Of a DNA stretch of 64,000 bases, positions 16,611 through 24,706 are shown one piece after another. The notes under the pieces are model-generated. The model was not told the DNA's origin, did not search any database, and was given only the letters and a program-made list of their open reading frames with translations. Position 1 is the stretch's first letter, and each line of letters opens with the position of its first letter. This DNA comes from Hespellia sp. (GTDB lineage: Bacteria; Bacillota; Clostridia; Lachnospirales; Lachnospiraceae): the NCBI GenBank assembly GCA_028694105.1, contig JAQUUC010000003.1, positions 1 through 64,000 of the forward strand. The letters are read 5' to 3'. The translations under genes and the position numbers were made by a program.

Positions 16611-17540
16611 ATGAAAAATTGGAAAAAGATTTTTGTTTCGGTATTTACAATCTGCATGCTTCTGGCTTTATCAGGTGGAAGTGTGCTGGCGGCGGCTCCT
16701 TATCAGTATCAGGTGAGGGTATACGCCGGAAATAAAGGAAGTCTGGGCGGCGGCTCTGATCCTTATGTATTTTCTGATATTACATCGGGAGATTCGGTTG
16801 ATTTGAGAACTGCCAGTGTGCAGGTTACGGATACAAAGTATTACTGGAAGGGTTTTCGTGTCAGTGGACGTGACAAGAGAGAGATTATTCCAAAGGAAAG
16901 CGCAATCGTGAAGGTGACGTCGGATGTCGATTATGTAGTTGCCTACGGAGTGATGTCCCAGCGTGTGGCTTATACGGTGAATTATCAGGATGCGAACGGG
17001 AATACACTGGCTCCAAGTAATACGTACTATGGTGACATCGGTGACAGACCGGTGGTCGCATATCAGTATATTGAGAACTATGTTCCGCAGGCATATGCAG
17101 TGACAAGAACATTGAGCGCAAATGAAGCGGATAATGTATTTACATTTACGTATACACCGGGAGCGACCAATACGGTTGTGACGACCACGACGGTCAATAC
17201 GATCACTGGAACGGCGGCGGGAACAACGGCGGCCGGAGCAACAGGTGCAGCAGCCACAACGACAGCAACACCGGAAGATGCAGCTGTGGCAGATGCGAAT
17301 GCAGGAGCAGCGGATGCCATAAATAATGCAGCTGCAAATGATACCACAGTGAACAGCCCGGATGAAGAGACACCTCAGGCACTGCAGGATCAGGATGAGG
17401 AGACACCGACATCAAATATTGATGCATCGAGTGGCATTTCTCCAGCTACAGTCGCAATCATTGTCGGCGCAGCAGCATTACTTGCACTGGTAGGTTTAGG
17501 ATTCTTCCTTTACAAGAAACGCACCGGTGGTGTAGAATAG
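16611..17540 (+). CDS. MucBP-like membrane-anchored surface protein
   Basis: 309 residues; GGGGAG overlapping the preceding stop serves as ribosome binding site. Signal peptide (1-28), an N-terminal beta domain (QYQVRVYAGNKGSLGG), then a MucBP-like segment (YTVNYQDANGNTLAPSNTYYG ... FTYTPG, about 125-185), a Thr/Ala-rich stalk (190-250) and a C-terminal TM helix with a short KKRTGGVE tail. No LPXTG, so it is probably held by the helix alone. MucBP repeats bind mucin in gut bacteria; that role here is inference. Confidence 0.72.
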   Translation: MKNWKKIFVSVFTICMLLALSGGSVLAAAPYQYQVRVYAGNKGSLGGGSDPYVFSDITSGDSVDLRTASVQVTDTKYYWKGFRVSGRDKREIIPKESAIVKVTSDVDYVVAYGVMSQRVAYTVNYQDANGNTLAPSNTYYGDIGDRPVVAYQYIENYVPQAYAVTRTLSANEADNVFTFTYTPGATNTVVTTTTVNTITGTAAGTTAAGATGAAATTTATPEDAAVADANAGAADAINNAAANDTTVNSPDEETPQALQDQDEETPTSNIDASSGISPATVAIIVGAAALLALVGLGFFLYKKRTGGVE

Positions 17541-17599
17541 ATATGGACGCAGCCGGCAGTTGGCGGTTGTGAAAATATTGGGCATAGGGGAAACTTGCT

Positions 17600-18133
17600 G
17601 TGAGAAAAAAAAGAAACAGAGATGAACATAAGAGAAGCCCAGTAGCTGCAGTCTGCAGTGTACTGGGCACTGTTTTACTTGTGATACTGATTATTGGCTG
17701 TCTGCCGCTTACGGTGCCGAAGATGCTTGGCTATCATATGTATACGGTGGTCAGCGGAAGTATGGAGCCGGCGATTCCTACGGGAAGTCTGGTGTATATC
17801 AAGACGACGGTTCCGGCGGAGGAGATTCAGGCGGACGATGTCATCGCCTTCTATGAAGAGCTGGATACGACTTCGATCATTACGCACCGTGTCGTGAAGA
17901 ATAATACGAACATGGGTCGTTTTACAACGAAGGGCGATGCCAATAAAGAGAAGGATATGAACCCGATCGCGTATGATGACTATGTCGGCAAGGTCGTGCT
18001 TTCGGTTCCGTATGTGGGTGGAATTGCCCAGACGATTACGACGGGATCCGGAAGACTTCTGACGGTCAGTATCATTCTGATCGCCGTTCTGCTGGAAATT
18101 ATTGCGACGGTTCTCCGGCGTGAGAAGGAATAG
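17600..18133 (+). CDS. sipW: Signal peptidase I, SipW (ER/archaeal) type
   Basis: 177 residues from a GTG start preceded by AGGGG. Cleaves signal peptides of TasA-like fibre proteins at the membrane. Features: basic N-terminus, TM helix (VLLVILIIGCLPL), catalytic Ser in VVSGSMEPAI, catalytic His in SIITHRVV (His replaces the Lys of bacterial LepB, the mark of the ER/SipW type), TKGDAN box, and a C-terminal TM helix. It closes the surface operon whose members 14588 and 15108 carry SipW-type signals. Its 3' end overlaps the convergent sigma-like gene by 35 bases, so antisense interference is possible. Confidence 0.92.
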   Translation: MRKKRNRDEHKRSPVAAVCSVLGTVLLVILIIGCLPLTVPKMLGYHMYTVVSGSMEPAIPTGSLVYIKTTVPAEEIQADDVIAFYEELDTTSIITHRVVKNNTNMGRFTTKGDANKEKDMNPIAYDDYVGKVVLSVPYVGGIAQTITTGSGRLLTVSIILIAVLLEIIATVLRREKE

Positions 18134-19064
18134 AAGCATGTACCTCAAAGGTCTGCGTACGATATTGTCCGTTTTCGAGGGTCACAGTGACTGTGGCACT
18201 TCCGGAAGTTCTGGGCTCTATGGTGTAGACCTTTTTTGCTGTCTCTGAGACGGTGACCGGCTGGCCGTTGATCTGTGCGGAGACTTTCTTGACACGCAGC
18301 AGGGAGCGCACGGTGATATTGTAGGTTCGGTTGCCGTTGTTGCTGTCCGTGCCCTGAGCGACTTCTGTGGCCGGAACGACGAACAGAAGCGGGGTGGCAA
18401 GGAGCGCGCAGAGGATCAGACCTAACAGCACCTTCTGGAGTGCGTAGCTTTCTTTTTTGAAGAGGTGGCTGCTCGAAAAGGTGGAGATGGAGATCGAGTG
18501 TTCTTCGTAGCCGCAGTTCGCGAGGATGGAGGTCAGCAAAAAGTTGGCACCCTTGGCATCGAGTCTGGAGGGCTTCACATGTGTGAGGCTTGAAGGTGCG
18601 CTGCGCGGGAGGTCGTATTGACTGACCTGTCTGATGGCGTGCCGGAGCAGCTGCTGGACGAGCTTTTTGGAACGCCCGGTCGCAAGTGCGATATCATGAA
18701 TGGACATCTGCTGGTAGGCGTACATGATCAAAACGGCGGATTCCAGATAGGGCAGGCTCCAGATGGCTTTTGCCGAGGGTGAGGACGGCGCGGGGTAGAG
18801 CATATGGTAGCAGATGCGGTAGTTGATCTGTTCGAGCCACTCAATCAGATGGGAGGTGTCCTTTAAGGTATCGAGGTTCTTGAGGGCATAGGTGTAGACC
18901 TGACACAGGGCGTCCTGTGCATCGTAGATGTTCTTGAGGAAGTAATAAGCAAAGCGGTACTGATGCTCATAGCTTCCTGCATATAGTTCGGCGAAGGCGT
19001 TGCTGTCCCCGTCAATCGCGCGGGTGATGAAAACATTGAGTGATTGGTAATCCAGTTCTGCCAC
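18099..19064 (-). CDS. ECF sigma-like protein fused to a membrane helix and extracytoplasmic domain
   Basis: 321 residues from GTG 19064, chosen because AAGGAG lies eight bases upstream; longer versions run into the GGDEF gene. Residues about 8-85 resemble sigma region 2 (FITRAIDGDSNAFAELYAGSY, YDAQDALCQVYTYALKNL), about 105-155 region 4 (VLIMYAYQQMSIHDIALATG). A single TM helix follows (ALQKVLLGLILCALLATPL, about 215-235) and then a beta-rich domain of about 85 residues (VSAQINGQPVTVSETAKKVY). It could be a sigma/anti-sigma fusion or a membrane-tethered transcription factor that senses surface assembly. Convergent with sipW. Confidence 0.7.
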   Translation of the reverse strand: MAELDYQSLNVFITRAIDGDSNAFAELYAGSYEHQYRFAYYFLKNIYDAQDALCQVYTYALKNLDTLKDTSHLIEWLEQINYRICYHMLYPAPSSPSAKAIWSLPYLESAVLIMYAYQQMSIHDIALATGRSKKLVQQLLRHAIRQVSQYDLPRSAPSSLTHVKPSRLDAKGANFLLTSILANCGYEEHSISISTFSSSHLFKKESYALQKVLLGLILCALLATPLLFVVPATEVAQGTDSNNGNRTYNITVRSLLRVKKVSAQINGQPVTVSETAKKVYTIEPRTSGSATVTVTLENGQYRTQTFEVHASIPSHAGEPSQ

Positions 19065-19113
19065 GGTGTGCTCTCCTTGTTGTATGTGTGTACGGTTCTG
19101 TAAATATACGGTC

Positions 19114-19821
19114 TTATTGGTGCGCGGTCTTTGCATAGATCCGGTTATTTGCATGGGCAATGAGTTCTGTGATTCCGAGATCTGCTTCTGCGGGATCGGT
19201 GCCGTGGAAGGCGATGCCGTACTCATAGTGAATGACCGGAAGTACTGCCTTGGTGTTCGCCTGTTCGATCTGCCCGTGGAAACGTTCCATGAAGAGATCT
19301 AACTGGTCCCGCGTGCAGTCTTCGAACAAGGCAATGAATTTGTTGCCGCCGTTTCGCCCGATGAAGCACTGGCCTGCGGCTGCAAGATGCAGCAGCTCGG
19401 AAAAAAGCCGGATGACATTATCGCCGGTATCGCGGCCGTATTCGTTGTTGATCTCGATGATGTTGGTCAGGTCGATCATGATACAGCCCATGTTCGGCGG
19501 CAGCGGGGAACCGATATATTTGTCAATCAGTGAATCGCAGCTGAACCGGTTCGGAATCCCGCCGATCGAGTCGGCATAGGCAATCTTGTCGAGCTGTTTT
19601 ACATTTCTCTGGACATTCGTGTACAGATGAAAGTCCAAAAACAGAAAGAGGTACGAGAGAATCAGCAGCAGCCAGAGCATGAGACAGATGGTCAGCAGGT
19701 GGCTGTTTTTGGCAACGTAATTGCGCGTGTCTGAGTCAAAGAGGATCAGAACGAAGCACAGAATCGTGACGGCAATCAGTATGAGAAGCTGTATGGTTTT
19801 GTAGATGTTTAATTTTTTCAT
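19114..19821 (-). CDS. Membrane GGDEF-domain protein with degenerate active site
   Basis: 235 residues from ATG 19821 (AAGGAC upstream). Two TM helices in the first 70 residues, then a GGDEF fold (DSIGGIPNRFSCDSLIDKY; IMIDLTNIIEINNEYGRDTGD). The signature loop reads GRNGGNKF, not GG[D/E]EF, so metal/GTP catalysis is probably lost; it may bind GTP or c-di-GMP or act as a scaffold. It lies 49 bases upstream of the sigma-like gene on the same strand, so the two are probably co-transcribed from the palindromic promoter region at 19842-19901. Confidence 0.8.
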   Translation of the reverse strand: MKKLNIYKTIQLLILIAVTILCFVLILFDSDTRNYVAKNSHLLTICLMLWLLLILSYLFLFLDFHLYTNVQRNVKQLDKIAYADSIGGIPNRFSCDSLIDKYIGSPLPPNMGCIMIDLTNIIEINNEYGRDTGDNVIRLFSELLHLAAAGQCFIGRNGGNKFIALFEDCTRDQLDLFMERFHGQIEQANTKAVLPVIHYEYGIAFHGTDPAEADLGITELIAHANNRIYAKTAHQ

Positions 19822-19841
19822 GGTTTTTGTCCTTATGTTTT

Positions 19842-19901
19842 TATAATAAGAATAGTATAGCACAAAATAAAAAAGTTTTGTGCTATACTATTCTTATTAT
19901 A
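19842..19901. promoter_or_regulatory. Perfect 26-bp palindrome with divergent extended -10 promoters
   Basis: Arms 19842-19867 and 19876-19901 are perfect inverted repeats with an eight-base loop (TAAAAAAG). Each arm contains TGCTATACT, an extended -10 element (TG-n-TATACT at 19881-19889 on +, mirror on -). The region lies between the divergent GGDEF gene and lepB, so it can drive both, and the symmetry offers one operator for both. No T-run follows either arm, arguing against a terminator. Confidence 0.65.
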
Positions 19902-19959
19902 TGTCGAAGTTTACTGTTTTGAAAGGCTTTGCATTTTTTTGAGAAGAGGATGAAATCAT

Positions 19960-20511
19960 ATGAAGGAAGAGATTGTGATAAAAGAACCGAAGATTCCGTG
20001 GTACAGACGCAGACTTTTTTGGACCCTGAAGGAGCGGATCGCGTATGACCTGGCTGCAATTGCTGTGCTGGTGCTGGCGGTGTATCTGCTGTTTCATTTT
20101 GTTGTCGGCGTTGCATTTGTGGACGGCAATTCGATGTATCCGACTTTGCGGGACGGCCAGCTGGTGTTCTATCAGCGGCTGGGGCAGGATTATGACTATG
20201 GTGATGTGATATCTGTGCGCATGCCGACCGGCGAGTTTTATGTCAAGCGTGTGATTGCGAAAGCGGGGGATACGGTGGAACTGAAGGACGGGAAAGTCTG
20301 GGTGAATGGTGAAGTGGCTGCGGAGAGCTATGCCTTTGGCGAGACTGTGGCGGAGGACGGAACGGTGGAGTATCCGCTTACGGTGGAGGACGGCAAATAT
20401 TTTATTCTCGGGGATAACCGGGAAAATTCGAATGATTCACGGGCGTTTGGGGCGATTATTGAGGAACGGGTCACCGGGGAGGTGCTGTTCGCGATTGGAA
20501 AGGTAAAGTGA
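19960..20511 (+). CDS. lepB: Signal peptidase I, bacterial LepB type
   Basis: 183 residues. General type I signal peptidase acting at the outer face of the membrane. Shows a single N-terminal TM helix (LAAIAVLVLAVYLLFHFVV), catalytic Ser in GNSMYPTL, catalytic Lys in FYVKRVIA and the GDNRENSNDSR box. This is the Ser/Lys type, distinct from the Ser/His SipW at 17600, so the strain has both. An AGAGGA site lies about a dozen bases upstream. The decarboxylase gene follows within 40 bases, with a copy of the dispersed repeat in the gap. Confidence 0.93.
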   Translation: MKEEIVIKEPKIPWYRRRLFWTLKERIAYDLAAIAVLVLAVYLLFHFVVGVAFVDGNSMYPTLRDGQLVFYQRLGQDYDYGDVISVRMPTGEFYVKRVIAKAGDTVELKDGKVWVNGEVAAESYAFGETVAEDGTVEYPLTVEDGKYFILGDNRENSNDSRAFGAIIEERVTGEVLFAIGKVK

Positions 20512-20513
20512 TA

Positions 20514-20534
20514 CCATGGGGACGGACCCTGTGG
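20514..20534 (+). repeat. Dispersed palindromic repeat, copy upstream of the decarboxylase
   Basis: CCATGGGGACGGACCCTGTGG matches the repeat family found at 24629-24706, 25450-25545, 27256-27347, 30063-30138 and 30340-30366. It fills the gap between lepB and the decarboxylase gene and adds an in-frame ATG (20516) upstream of the start I prefer. Confidence 0.75.
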
Positions 20535-20548
20535 CAATGGAGGAACAG

Positions 20549-22030
20549 ATGAATTCTTTATTAGATCAGTTGGAGGAATACAGTCATTCGGACTTTTATG
20601 GATTTCACATGCCGGGGCATAAGAGAAATGTGGAGCGGTTTGGTGCAGGGCTGCCGTATGGGATTGACATTACGGAGATTGAGGGGTTTGATGATCTGCA
20701 TCATGCGGATGGTATTTTGAAGGCGGCGCAGGCATTTGCATCGGAGGTGTACCATGCGGACGAGACACATTTCCTGATCAATGGAAGTACCTGCGGACTT
20801 TTGAGTGCGATTATGGGATGCACGGGGAAGGGTGAGGAGATTCTTGTGGCGAGGAATTGTCACAAGTCGATTTATCATGCGCTGTATCTGAAGGAGTTAA
20901 CTCCGGTGTATCTGTATCCGGAGTTCGAGACGGAGCTTCAGCTAAATGGCGAGGTCCGGGCGGAGGATGTGAGGCGGGAGCTTGAGCTGCATCCGGAGGC
21001 GAAAGTGGTGGTTGTGGTGTCACCGACTTATGACGGCGTGGTCTCGGATATTTCGGCGATCGCTGAGGCGGCGCATGAGCACGGGGCGGTGCTGATCGTG
21101 GATGAGGCGCATGGTGCGCACTTTGGCTTCCATCCGTATTTTCCGGAGACTGCCAGTGTGCTGGGCGCGGATGTGGTGATTCACAGCCTGCACAAGACGC
21201 TGCCTGCACTTACGCAGACGGCGCTTCTTCATATGAATGGGAAGCGGGTGAACCGCAGGCGGGTGAAGCAGTATCTGGACATGCTGCAGACGAGCAGTCC
21301 GTCGTATGTGCTGATGGCGAGCATGGACCGGTGCATCCGGCTGCTGGGAGAGCCGGAGAGCTGCCGGATGCTGTTTGACGGCTATGTGGAAATGCTGGGT
21401 GAGACGCGGGAGAAGCTGTCGCATCTGAAGCAGCTGGAGCTTTTGGAGACGGCGCATTTTGACCGCTCGAAGCTGGTGGTTTCGGTGAAGAATGTGAGGG
21501 CGTACAGTGGCAGAGCACTTTATCAGGAGCTTTTGGAGCGGTATCATTTGCAGCTGGAGATGGCTTCGGGATCGTATGCGCTGGCCATGACAACGGTTGG
21601 TGATACGAAAGAGGGCATGGAGCGGCTCGTGAAGGCACTGTTTGAGGTGGACGCGCGGCTGGCTTTGGCTGGCGATGCGGATACAGATTTTGGCACCCAC
21701 CGCAAGGCAGTGCGCAGCGGCAGTCAGCAGGAGAGCGGTCTGCAGGAGCTGGCGAATCTGCGCGCGGAGACGGTCTGTTCTATTTACGAGGCAGGGAATC
21801 GGCGGTACAATGGGAGCGGGGATGAGACAGCGCGGCTTTCCTATGCGGAAAGTATCGGGCACATTTCCACGGAATATGCGTATGTGTATCCGCCGGGAAC
21901 GCCAATTCTGGTGCCGGGGGAGCGCGTGACGGAAGCGGTGGTTTCGGTGCTTCTGGCTTATCGCCAAATGGGATTTCAGATACAGGGATTAGAGAAGAGT
22001 GATACGATTGAGGTGTGGATCAATGGGTAA
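20549..22030 (+). CDS. Orn/Lys/Arg decarboxylase family (YaaO/SpeA-like)
   Basis: 493 residues from ATG 20549, with GGAGG five bases upstream; in-frame ATGs at 20516 and 20537 exist but the first comes from a dispersed repeat. PLP-dependent decarboxylase of basic amino acids (arginine, lysine or ornithine to a polyamine or precursor). Seen: N-terminal FHMPGHKRN, VSPTYDGVVSD, DEAHGAH and the PLP-lysine motif HSLHKTLPALTQT. C-terminal domain EYAYVYPPGTPILVPGE. Short form, as in Bacillus YaaO, which also sits before a nucleotide kinase, holB and yaaT. Specific substrate not resolvable. Overlaps the kinase start by eight bases. Confidence 0.88.
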   Translation: MNSLLDQLEEYSHSDFYGFHMPGHKRNVERFGAGLPYGIDITEIEGFDDLHHADGILKAAQAFASEVYHADETHFLINGSTCGLLSAIMGCTGKGEEILVARNCHKSIYHALYLKELTPVYLYPEFETELQLNGEVRAEDVRRELELHPEAKVVVVVSPTYDGVVSDISAIAEAAHEHGAVLIVDEAHGAHFGFHPYFPETASVLGADVVIHSLHKTLPALTQTALLHMNGKRVNRRRVKQYLDMLQTSSPSYVLMASMDRCIRLLGEPESCRMLFDGYVEMLGETREKLSHLKQLELLETAHFDRSKLVVSVKNVRAYSGRALYQELLERYHLQLEMASGSYALAMTTVGDTKEGMERLVKALFEVDARLALAGDADTDFGTHRKAVRSGSQQESGLQELANLRAETVCSIYEAGNRRYNGSGDETARLSYAESIGHISTEYAYVYPPGTPILVPGERVTEAVVSVLLAYRQMGFQIQGLEKSDTIEVWING

Positions 22031-22604
22031 GATTTATTATATTATGGGAAAAAGTTCTTCTGGGAAGGATACGATTTTCAAGGAGCTGAAGGAAATGTGT
22101 CCGGATTACCGGACGATTACGCTGTATACGACGCGGCCAATCCGCGCGGGAGAGACGCAGGGCGTGGAATATCATTTTACGGATGAGGAGAAGCTGGCAG
22201 AATTTTCGGCTGCAGGCCGGGTGATTGAGATGCGGGCTTATCATACGAAGCATGGCGTGTGGAAATATTTTACGGTGGATGACGGGCAGGTGAATCTGGA
22301 GACTTGGAATTATCTGGTGATTGGAACGCTGGAATCGTATCGCAGGATGCGGGAATACTATGGGGCAGAGGCGCTGGTGCCGATTTATGTCGAGGTGGAG
22401 GACGGTCTTCGTCTGTCGCGGGCGCTGGAGCGGGAACGTATGCAGGCGGAGCCGAAATATGCGGAACTATGCAGACGTTTCCTCGCGGATTCGGAGGATT
22501 TTTCGGAGGAGAAAATCAGGGCAGCCGGAATTGAAAAACGTTTTCAAAATGTCGATTTTGCTAGGTGTTTAGAGGAAATTATGATATACTTAAGTGTAAA
22601 GTAG
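22023..22604 (+). CDS. Guanylate kinase-like protein
   Basis: 193 residues from ATG 22023; the codon overlaps the stop of the decarboxylase gene (ATGGGTAA). Phosphorylates GMP to GDP. The P-loop is GKSSSGKDT, followed by TLYTTRPIRAGETQGVEYHF, the GMP-binding segment of guanylate kinases. The rest is more divergent than canonical Gmk, so another nucleotide monophosphate kinase role is possible. Position equals that of tmk between yaaO and holB in Bacillus. Ribosome binding site GAGGTG about eight bases upstream inside the previous gene. Confidence 0.8.
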   Translation: MGKIYYIMGKSSSGKDTIFKELKEMCPDYRTITLYTTRPIRAGETQGVEYHFTDEEKLAEFSAAGRVIEMRAYHTKHGVWKYFTVDDGQVNLETWNYLVIGTLESYRRMREYYGAEALVPIYVEVEDGLRLSRALERERMQAEPKYAELCRRFLADSEDFSEEKIRAAGIEKRFQNVDFARCLEEIMIYLSVK

Positions 22605-22654
22605 GGTGTGCATTTCCAAAGGTGCGCAGCAGGAAGAAATAATAGAGGTACGTT

Positions 22655-23650
22655 ATGGGTGGATTTCAGAATATTGTAGGACACAAAGATATTATCAGAT
22701 ATATTCAGGCAGCGGTCAAAAATGATGCGGTGTCTCATGCATATATTATTAATGGAGAGAGGGGTTCGGGCAAGAAGCTTCTCGCGAATTTGTTTGCGAT
22801 GAGTCTGCAGTGCCAGAGCCGGGAAGAAGATGGCGATGCGTGTGGCAAATGTCAGTCGTGCAAGCAGGCGGTGAATCATAACCAGCCGGATATCATTTAT
22901 GTGACGCATGAAAAGCCGGGGTCTATCGGTGTGGATGATGTGCGTGAGCAGATTAACAACGACATTGTTGTGAAGCCGTACAGCAGCAAGTATAAGGTCT
23001 ATATTGTTCCGCAGGCGGATTTGATGACGGAGCAGGCGCAGAATGCACTCCTTAAGACGATTGAGGAACCGCCGGCGTATGCGGTGATTCTGCTGTTGAC
23101 GGAGAATGCGGATACGATGCTTTCTACGATTACCTCACGCTGTGTTATGCTGAAGCTTAAGAATATCAAGGATGCGCTGATTAAGAAGTATCTGATGGAA
23201 CAGATGCAGATTCCGGATTATCAGGCGGAGGTCTGCGCTGCATTTGCACAGGGCAACATGGGACGTGCAATTATGCTTGCGACTTCGGAGCATTTCAATG
23301 AGATTAAGGAGGAAGCCATCCAGCTTCTGAAGTATATCAATGAGATGGAGATTCATGAGATTGTTGCAGCGATTAAGAAGATTAATGAATATAAGTTAGA
23401 GGTCAGTGATTATTTCGATATCATTTCCATCTGGTATCGTGATGTGCTGATTTATAAAGCAACCAGAAATGTGGACCGCGTCGTATTTTCGGACCAGCTG
23501 AAATTTATCAAGGAGCAGGCGAAGCGAAGTTCCTATGAGGGAATCGAGACGATTCTGGATGCACTTGAGGCGGCGAAGGCCCGTCTGAAAGCCAATGTGA
23601 ATTTTGATTTGGTGATGGAGTTATTGCTATTGACGATAAAGGAGAATTAA
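22655..23650 (+). CDS. holB: DNA polymerase III subunit delta'
   Basis: 331 residues. Clamp-loader subunit of the replicative polymerase. N-terminal AAA+ domain with P-loop-like NGERGSGKK, zinc-binding cysteines in CGKCQSC plus an upstream Cys, sensor 1 region TEQAQNALLKTIEEPP and SRC motif (STITSRCVM). C-terminal helical collar domain (about 240-331). Family length and gene order (before ricT) agree. Start ATG 22655 follows AGAGGTACGTT. Confidence 0.93.
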   Translation: MGGFQNIVGHKDIIRYIQAAVKNDAVSHAYIINGERGSGKKLLANLFAMSLQCQSREEDGDACGKCQSCKQAVNHNQPDIIYVTHEKPGSIGVDDVREQINNDIVVKPYSSKYKVYIVPQADLMTEQAQNALLKTIEEPPAYAVILLLTENADTMLSTITSRCVMLKLKNIKDALIKKYLMEQMQIPDYQAEVCAAFAQGNMGRAIMLATSEHFNEIKEEAIQLLKYINEMEIHEIVAAIKKINEYKLEVSDYFDIISIWYRDVLIYKATRNVDRVVFSDQLKFIKEQAKRSSYEGIETILDALEAAKARLKANVNFDLVMELLLLTIKEN

Positions 23651-23653
23651 GAT

Positions 23654-24532
23654 ATGACAAAAGTAATTGGTGTCCGTTTTCGCACAGCGGGCAAGATTTA
23701 TTATTTTGCACCGGGCAAATTCGATATCAAGAAGGGTGACTTTGTGATTGTCGAGACTGCGCGCGGTGTGGAGTATGGAACGGTCGTAGCCGGAACCAGA
23801 GAGGTGAAGGACGAGGAAGTGATTCAGCCGCTCAAGTCGGTGATTCGTATTGCGAATGAGCACGACAAGAGAACGGAAGAGAAGAACCGGGTGAAAGAGA
23901 AAGAAGCGTTTAAAATCTGTCTGGAGAAGATTCGCAAGCACGGGCTTGAGATGAAACTGATCAATGCGGAGTATACGTTTGATAATAATAAGGTACTGTT
24001 TTATTTTACCGCGGATGGCAGAATTGATTTCCGCGAGCTGGTGAAGGATCTGGCAGCGGTGTTCCGGACACGTATTGAGCTGCGTCAGATTGGTGTGCGT
24101 GACGAGACGAAGATTCGCGGAGGCATTGGCATTTGCGGGCGGGAGCTCTGCTGTAATACGTACTTATCTGAGTTTTCGGCGGTGTCGATTAAGATGGCGA
24201 AGGAGCAGAATCTGTCTCTGAACCCGACGAAGATTTCCGGGGTGTGCGGACGTCTGATGTGCTGCCTGACGAATGAGGAGGAGAATTACGAGGAGCTTAA
24301 CAGCCAGCTGCCGTCGAACGGTGACACGGTGACAACTGTGGAGGGGCTGCAGGGTGTGGTTCATTCGGTGAGTCCGCTGCGCAAGCAGGTGAAGGTTGTC
24401 GTGTCGCTTGAGAATGACGAGAAGGAGATCCGCGAGTATCATGTGGACGAGCTCAAGTTCAAACCGAGACGGAAGAAGGCGAAGGTTTCGAAGGAAGAGA
24501 AAGAGAAGCTTGCAAAGCTGGAGAAGAATTAA
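23654..24532 (+). CDS. ricT: RicT/YaaT, PSP1-domain regulator of RNA processing and sporulation
   Basis: 292 residues, three bases after holB. YaaT (RicT) with RicA and RicF forms a complex carrying iron-sulfur clusters that stimulates RNase Y cleavage and is needed for sporulation and competence in Bacillus. PSP1 domain at 1-180. Conserved cysteines in GGIGICGRELCCNTYL and GVCGRLMCCLTNEE. The basic C-terminus (PRRKKAKVSKEEKEK) is typical of clostridial members. Repeats and an intergenic stretch follow before trmN6. Confidence 0.93.
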   Translation: MTKVIGVRFRTAGKIYYFAPGKFDIKKGDFVIVETARGVEYGTVVAGTREVKDEEVIQPLKSVIRIANEHDKRTEEKNRVKEKEAFKICLEKIRKHGLEMKLINAEYTFDNNKVLFYFTADGRIDFRELVKDLAAVFRTRIELRQIGVRDETKIRGGIGICGRELCCNTYLSEFSAVSIKMAKEQNLSLNPTKISGVCGRLMCCLTNEEENYEELNSQLPSNGDTVTTVEGLQGVVHSVSPLRKQVKVVVSLENDEKEIREYHVDELKFKPRRKKAKVSKEEKEKLAKLEKN

Positions 24533-24628
24533 CGGAGCGAGTCTTGAAGTTTGGCTCGGCAGGAGCCGCAGGCTCCCGCTGGGGCAGGACGGGCCAAGGA
24601 AATCTTGGCTCTAATTTTTTGAGATAAA

Positions 24629-24706
24629 GTGGGCCAGGGGGACGGTTCTTATGGAGTGAGCCATGGGGACGGTTCTTATGGTGAGCCAGGGGGACGGTTC
24701 TTATGG
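24629..24706 (+). repeat. Three tandem copies of the dispersed palindromic repeat
   Basis: Copies start at about 24629, 24656 and 24681 (GTGNGCCAKGGGGACGGTTCTTATGG), a 26-base pitch. The third copy runs into trmN6: its TTATGG supplies the ATG at 24703, and its GGGGGAC lies where a ribosome binding site would be. The 96 bases before the array (24533-24628) contain no ORF; they hold a possible inverted repeat but I cannot assign a function. Confidence 0.85.

Noticed and set aside
21020-21967. Long minus-strand reading frame inside the decarboxylase gene
   Set aside because: Arg/His/Leu-rich shadow of a GC-rich coding sequence; no ribosome binding site or recognisable domain, and the + strand gene is clear.
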